Assembly (NCBI GenBank): GCA_944321435.1 | Contig: CALULH010000010.1 | Span: 1-64,000, forward strand | Direction: 5' to 3' | DNA from: an uncultured Coriobacteriaceae bacterium | GTDB lineage: Bacteria > Actinomycetota > Coriobacteriia > Coriobacteriales > Coriobacteriaceae | Length of the DNA: 64,000 nt | Shown: one piece after another, positions 62,463 through 64,000 of the stretch | How positions within the stretch are numbered: the first letter of the stretch is position 1 | Layout: every line of letters begins with the position of its first letter | Program-made: the position numbers and the translations under genes | The notes under the pieces: model-generated | Told to the model about the DNA's origin: nothing | The model's input: the letters and a program-made list of their open reading frames with translations, nothing else | Databases searched by the model: none

Positions 62463-63092
62463 ATGGCCAAAGACGAGAAGACATATCGCCCCGACGTCGC
62501 GACCGGCGACGGACCCGCCCCCGCAGACGGCGCCGACGCGCGCGTCGGACGCCCCGGCGCAGGTCCTGGCGCGGCATCACGCCTTCCGGCGGGCTCCGGC
62601 TCGCACGGGCGGCGCATCGCGCTCTACGGGCTCCTCACCTGCGTGGCCCTGGTGGCCGGCTATCTCGAGGCGCTCATCCCCCTGCCCGTCACCGTGCCCG
62701 GCGTCAAGCTGGGGCTGGGCAACGTGGTGGTGCTCTTCGGCCTCGAGCGCCTGGGCGCGCGGCCGGCGCTCTACCTCATGCTCGCCAAGGTGCTGTGCGC
62801 GGGCGTCCTTTTCGCCAACCCCTCCATGATGCTCTACAGCTTGGCCGGCGGGACCCTTTCCTGGGCGCTCATGGCGCTGGCCGAGAAGAGCAGGTGGTTC
62901 TCGCCCCTGTCCGTGTCCGTCATAGGCGGCGTGGCGCACAACGCCGGGCAGCTCCTTTTGGTGGCGGCCCTGCTCTCGCCCGTCGTGGCGCTGGCCAACG
63001 CGCCCGTTCTGGCCGTGTCCGGCGTTATCGCCGGCCTGGCCGTGGGGGCACTGGTACAGCTCGCCCTGCGCGCCGTGCCGGCGAGCCCGTAG
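62463..63092 (+). CDS. Gx transporter family protein (heptaprenyl diphosphate synthase component I-like)
   Basis: This 209-residue protein has a 50-residue hydrophilic, Gly/Ala/Asp-rich N-terminus and five or six membrane helices matching the Gx transporter (Hpre_diP_synt_I) family: IALYGLLTCVALVAGYLEALIPLPVTVPGVKLGLGNVVVLFGL and SVIGGVAHNAGQLLLVAALL. The family is often encoded beside ApbE and NusG-like genes and is predicted to handle flavins or quinone-related ligands. The ATG at 62463 is preferred because the ATG at 62454 overlaps the -10 box. An apbE gene follows at 63280. Confidence 0.85.
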   Translation: MAKDEKTYRPDVATGDGPAPADGADARVGRPGAGPGAASRLPAGSGSHGRRIALYGLLTCVALVAGYLEALIPLPVTVPGVKLGLGNVVVLFGLERLGARPALYLMLAKVLCAGVLFANPSMMLYSLAGGTLSWALMALAEKSRWFSPLSVSVIGGVAHNAGQLLLVAALLSPVVALANAPVLAVSGVIAGLAVGALVQLALRAVPASP

Positions 63093-63279
63093 CGCCGGGC
63101 AAGCCCTGGGCGCAGGCGGAGGGGCGCGAGAAGACCGGCAAGGCCACGGCCCCTAAACGCCGCGGGGCAGCGTCCCGCACGGGCTCCGCCCCGCGCCGCG
63201 CGGCGCGCTTTGCCCTCCGGCCCGAAATGCGCAAAAATGTCCCCGACCCCATGCCCTCGAGATCGGCGATAAGGACCGC

Positions 63280-64000
63280 ATGATGAACAGCCTGCCGCGC
63301 CATCCCCGTAAGCCAGCCGGCCACGCGCGCAGCGCGCGCACCGGCCTCGCCCTGTGCCGGCGCGACCTCTTGCGCCGCGCGGGCGCCTGGGCCGTCGTCG
63401 GCGCAGGCGCCGCGCTTCTCGCCCCCCTGCCCCTGACCGGCTGCAACCGCCGGGGCTCAGGCGCCGGCAGCGCCCCCGCAGCCGCCGACGGCTCGGAGCC
63501 CTACACCGGATCGACCTTTGCCTTCGATACGTTCTGCCAGTTCACCGTCTACGGCGATTCCGGCGCCATCGCGGAGCTGGGGCGCTTGTGCAACCGATAC
63601 GACCAGCTCTTCGACCTGTACGACGACGCCTCGGACATCGCGCGGATCAACGCGGCAGGCGGCGCCCCTGTCGAGGTGGACCCCGCAACCGCCGAGGTCA
63701 TACAGGCGGGGATCGACTGGTCCGCGCAGTCGGACGGGCGCTTTGACATCACCATCGGCGCCGTGTCCACGCTTTGGGACTTCGACGAGGGCGTGCGCCC
63801 GTCGGATGCGGACATCGCCGCCGCGCTGCCGCACGTGGGCTGGCAGAACGTGAACGTGAGCGGCACCACCGTGCAACTGGCCGACGCGAGCGCCAAGCTG
63901 GACCTGGGCGGCATCGCCAAGGGCTTCATCGCCGACAAGCTGGCCGAGGCTCTGCGCGAGCGCGGCGTTGAGAGCGCGCTCCTCAGCCTGGGAGGCAATA
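63280..64000 (+). CDS. apbE: FAD:protein FMN transferase ApbE, Tat lipoprotein type (3-prime end outside window)
   Basis: The first 240 residues of an ApbE flavin transferase are present; the window ends before the stop. The N-terminus has a twin-arginine pattern and lipobox (CRRDLLRRAGAWAVVGAGAALLAPLPLTGC), so it is probably exported folded by the Tat system encoded at 34.4-35.8 kb and lipid-anchored. The ApbE fold follows: FAFDTFCQFTVYG, YDQLFDLYDDASDIARINAAGG, GRFDITIGAVSTLWDF and KLDLGGIAKGFIADKLAE, the flavin-binding block. ApbE attaches FMN to Rnf/Nqr or other extracytoplasmic proteins. ATG 63280 has AAGGA upstream; ATG 63283 is an alternative. Confidence 0.92.
   Translation, partial: MMNSLPRHPRKPAGHARSARTGLALCRRDLLRRAGAWAVVGAGAALLAPLPLTGCNRRGSGAGSAPAAADGSEPYTGSTFAFDTFCQFTVYGDSGAIAELGRLCNRYDQLFDLYDDASDIARINAAGGAPVEVDPATAEVIQAGIDWSAQSDGRFDITIGAVSTLWDFDEGVRPSDADIAAALPHVGWQNVNVSGTTVQLADASAKLDLGGIAKGFIADKLAEALRERGVESALLSLGGN

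Overview
The window is a 64 kb piece of a high-GC (about two thirds G+C by eye) bacterial chromosome. Gene content and protein style point to the class Coriobacteriia (Actinomycetota), close to Collinsella or Olsenella: ribosomal protein L31 with a two-hairpin leader like the described L31-Coriobacteria motif, a split transketolase, an archaeal-type topoisomerase I, a C_GCAxxG_C_C redox protein and a Tat plus HypAB cluster. This assignment is inferred from gene content. I recognised no rRNA, tRNA, transposase, phage gene or CRISPR array. Most of the window is core genome, mainly on the minus strand, with a few plus-strand genes (15.2-20.1 kb, 39.96 kb, 54.6 kb, 58.8-61.8 kb, 62.5-64 kb).

Layout. 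0.3-1.4 kb: two small redox proteins. 1.6-5.1 kb: rnr, a TPR protein and smpB, a trans-translation and RNA-quality operon. 5.6-7.7 kb: ftsEX. 7.9-9.7 kb: split transketolase. 9.9-10.5 kb: a Crp/Fnr-type regulator with a PrfA-like palindrome at its promoter. 10.7-14.8 kb: secA-prfB. 15.3-20.1 kb: HAD phosphatases, rpmE, an ACT protein and citrate synthase. 20.2-24.6 kb: adenine deaminase, tyrS and an NYN/OST-HTH protein. 24.8-31.1 kb: topA-tmk-holB-ricT, four tightly packed genes for DNA replication and RNA metabolism. 31.3-33.3 kb: a lower-GC island with a DUF4143 ATPase and two phased direct-repeat arrays. 33.3-35.8 kb: hypBA-tatCA. 35.9-39.7 kb: STAS protein, two membrane-anchored proteins, menaquinone methyltransferase and an aminotransferase. 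40-44 kb: a truncated dehydrogenase, nhaA, a structured RNA candidate and Mn-dependent pyrophosphatase. 44.1-53.9 kb: zinc-ribbon/DUF6273 protein, GH3 N-acetylhexosaminidase, PcrA helicase, M81 peptidase and UppP. 54-64 kb: universal stress protein, acetyltransferase, ROK regulator, DMT transporter, M16 peptidase, Spx/ArsC-like protein, Gx transporter and a Tat-lipoprotein ApbE cut by the window end.

The most distinctive content is non-coding. Several families of palindromic elements recur between genes: AATCGCACCG hairpins (four copies, two of which have the same flanks but an inverted loop), GGGACGGGTAC hairpins (two), GTCGAAACTCT composite elements (two) and a 181-bp MITE-like inverted repeat. 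The ten-mer GGGCGAGAAG is strongly over-represented in coding and non-coding DNA on both strands. The DUF4143 locus carries direct repeats at exact 33-bp and 30-bp periods. Protein oddities include an RF2 with SPT in place of SPF, RicT with an arginine-rich tail of about 300 residues, FtsE and PcrA with long disordered N-termini, and a TPR protein inside the rnr-smpB operon. All counts and coordinates were made by eye.
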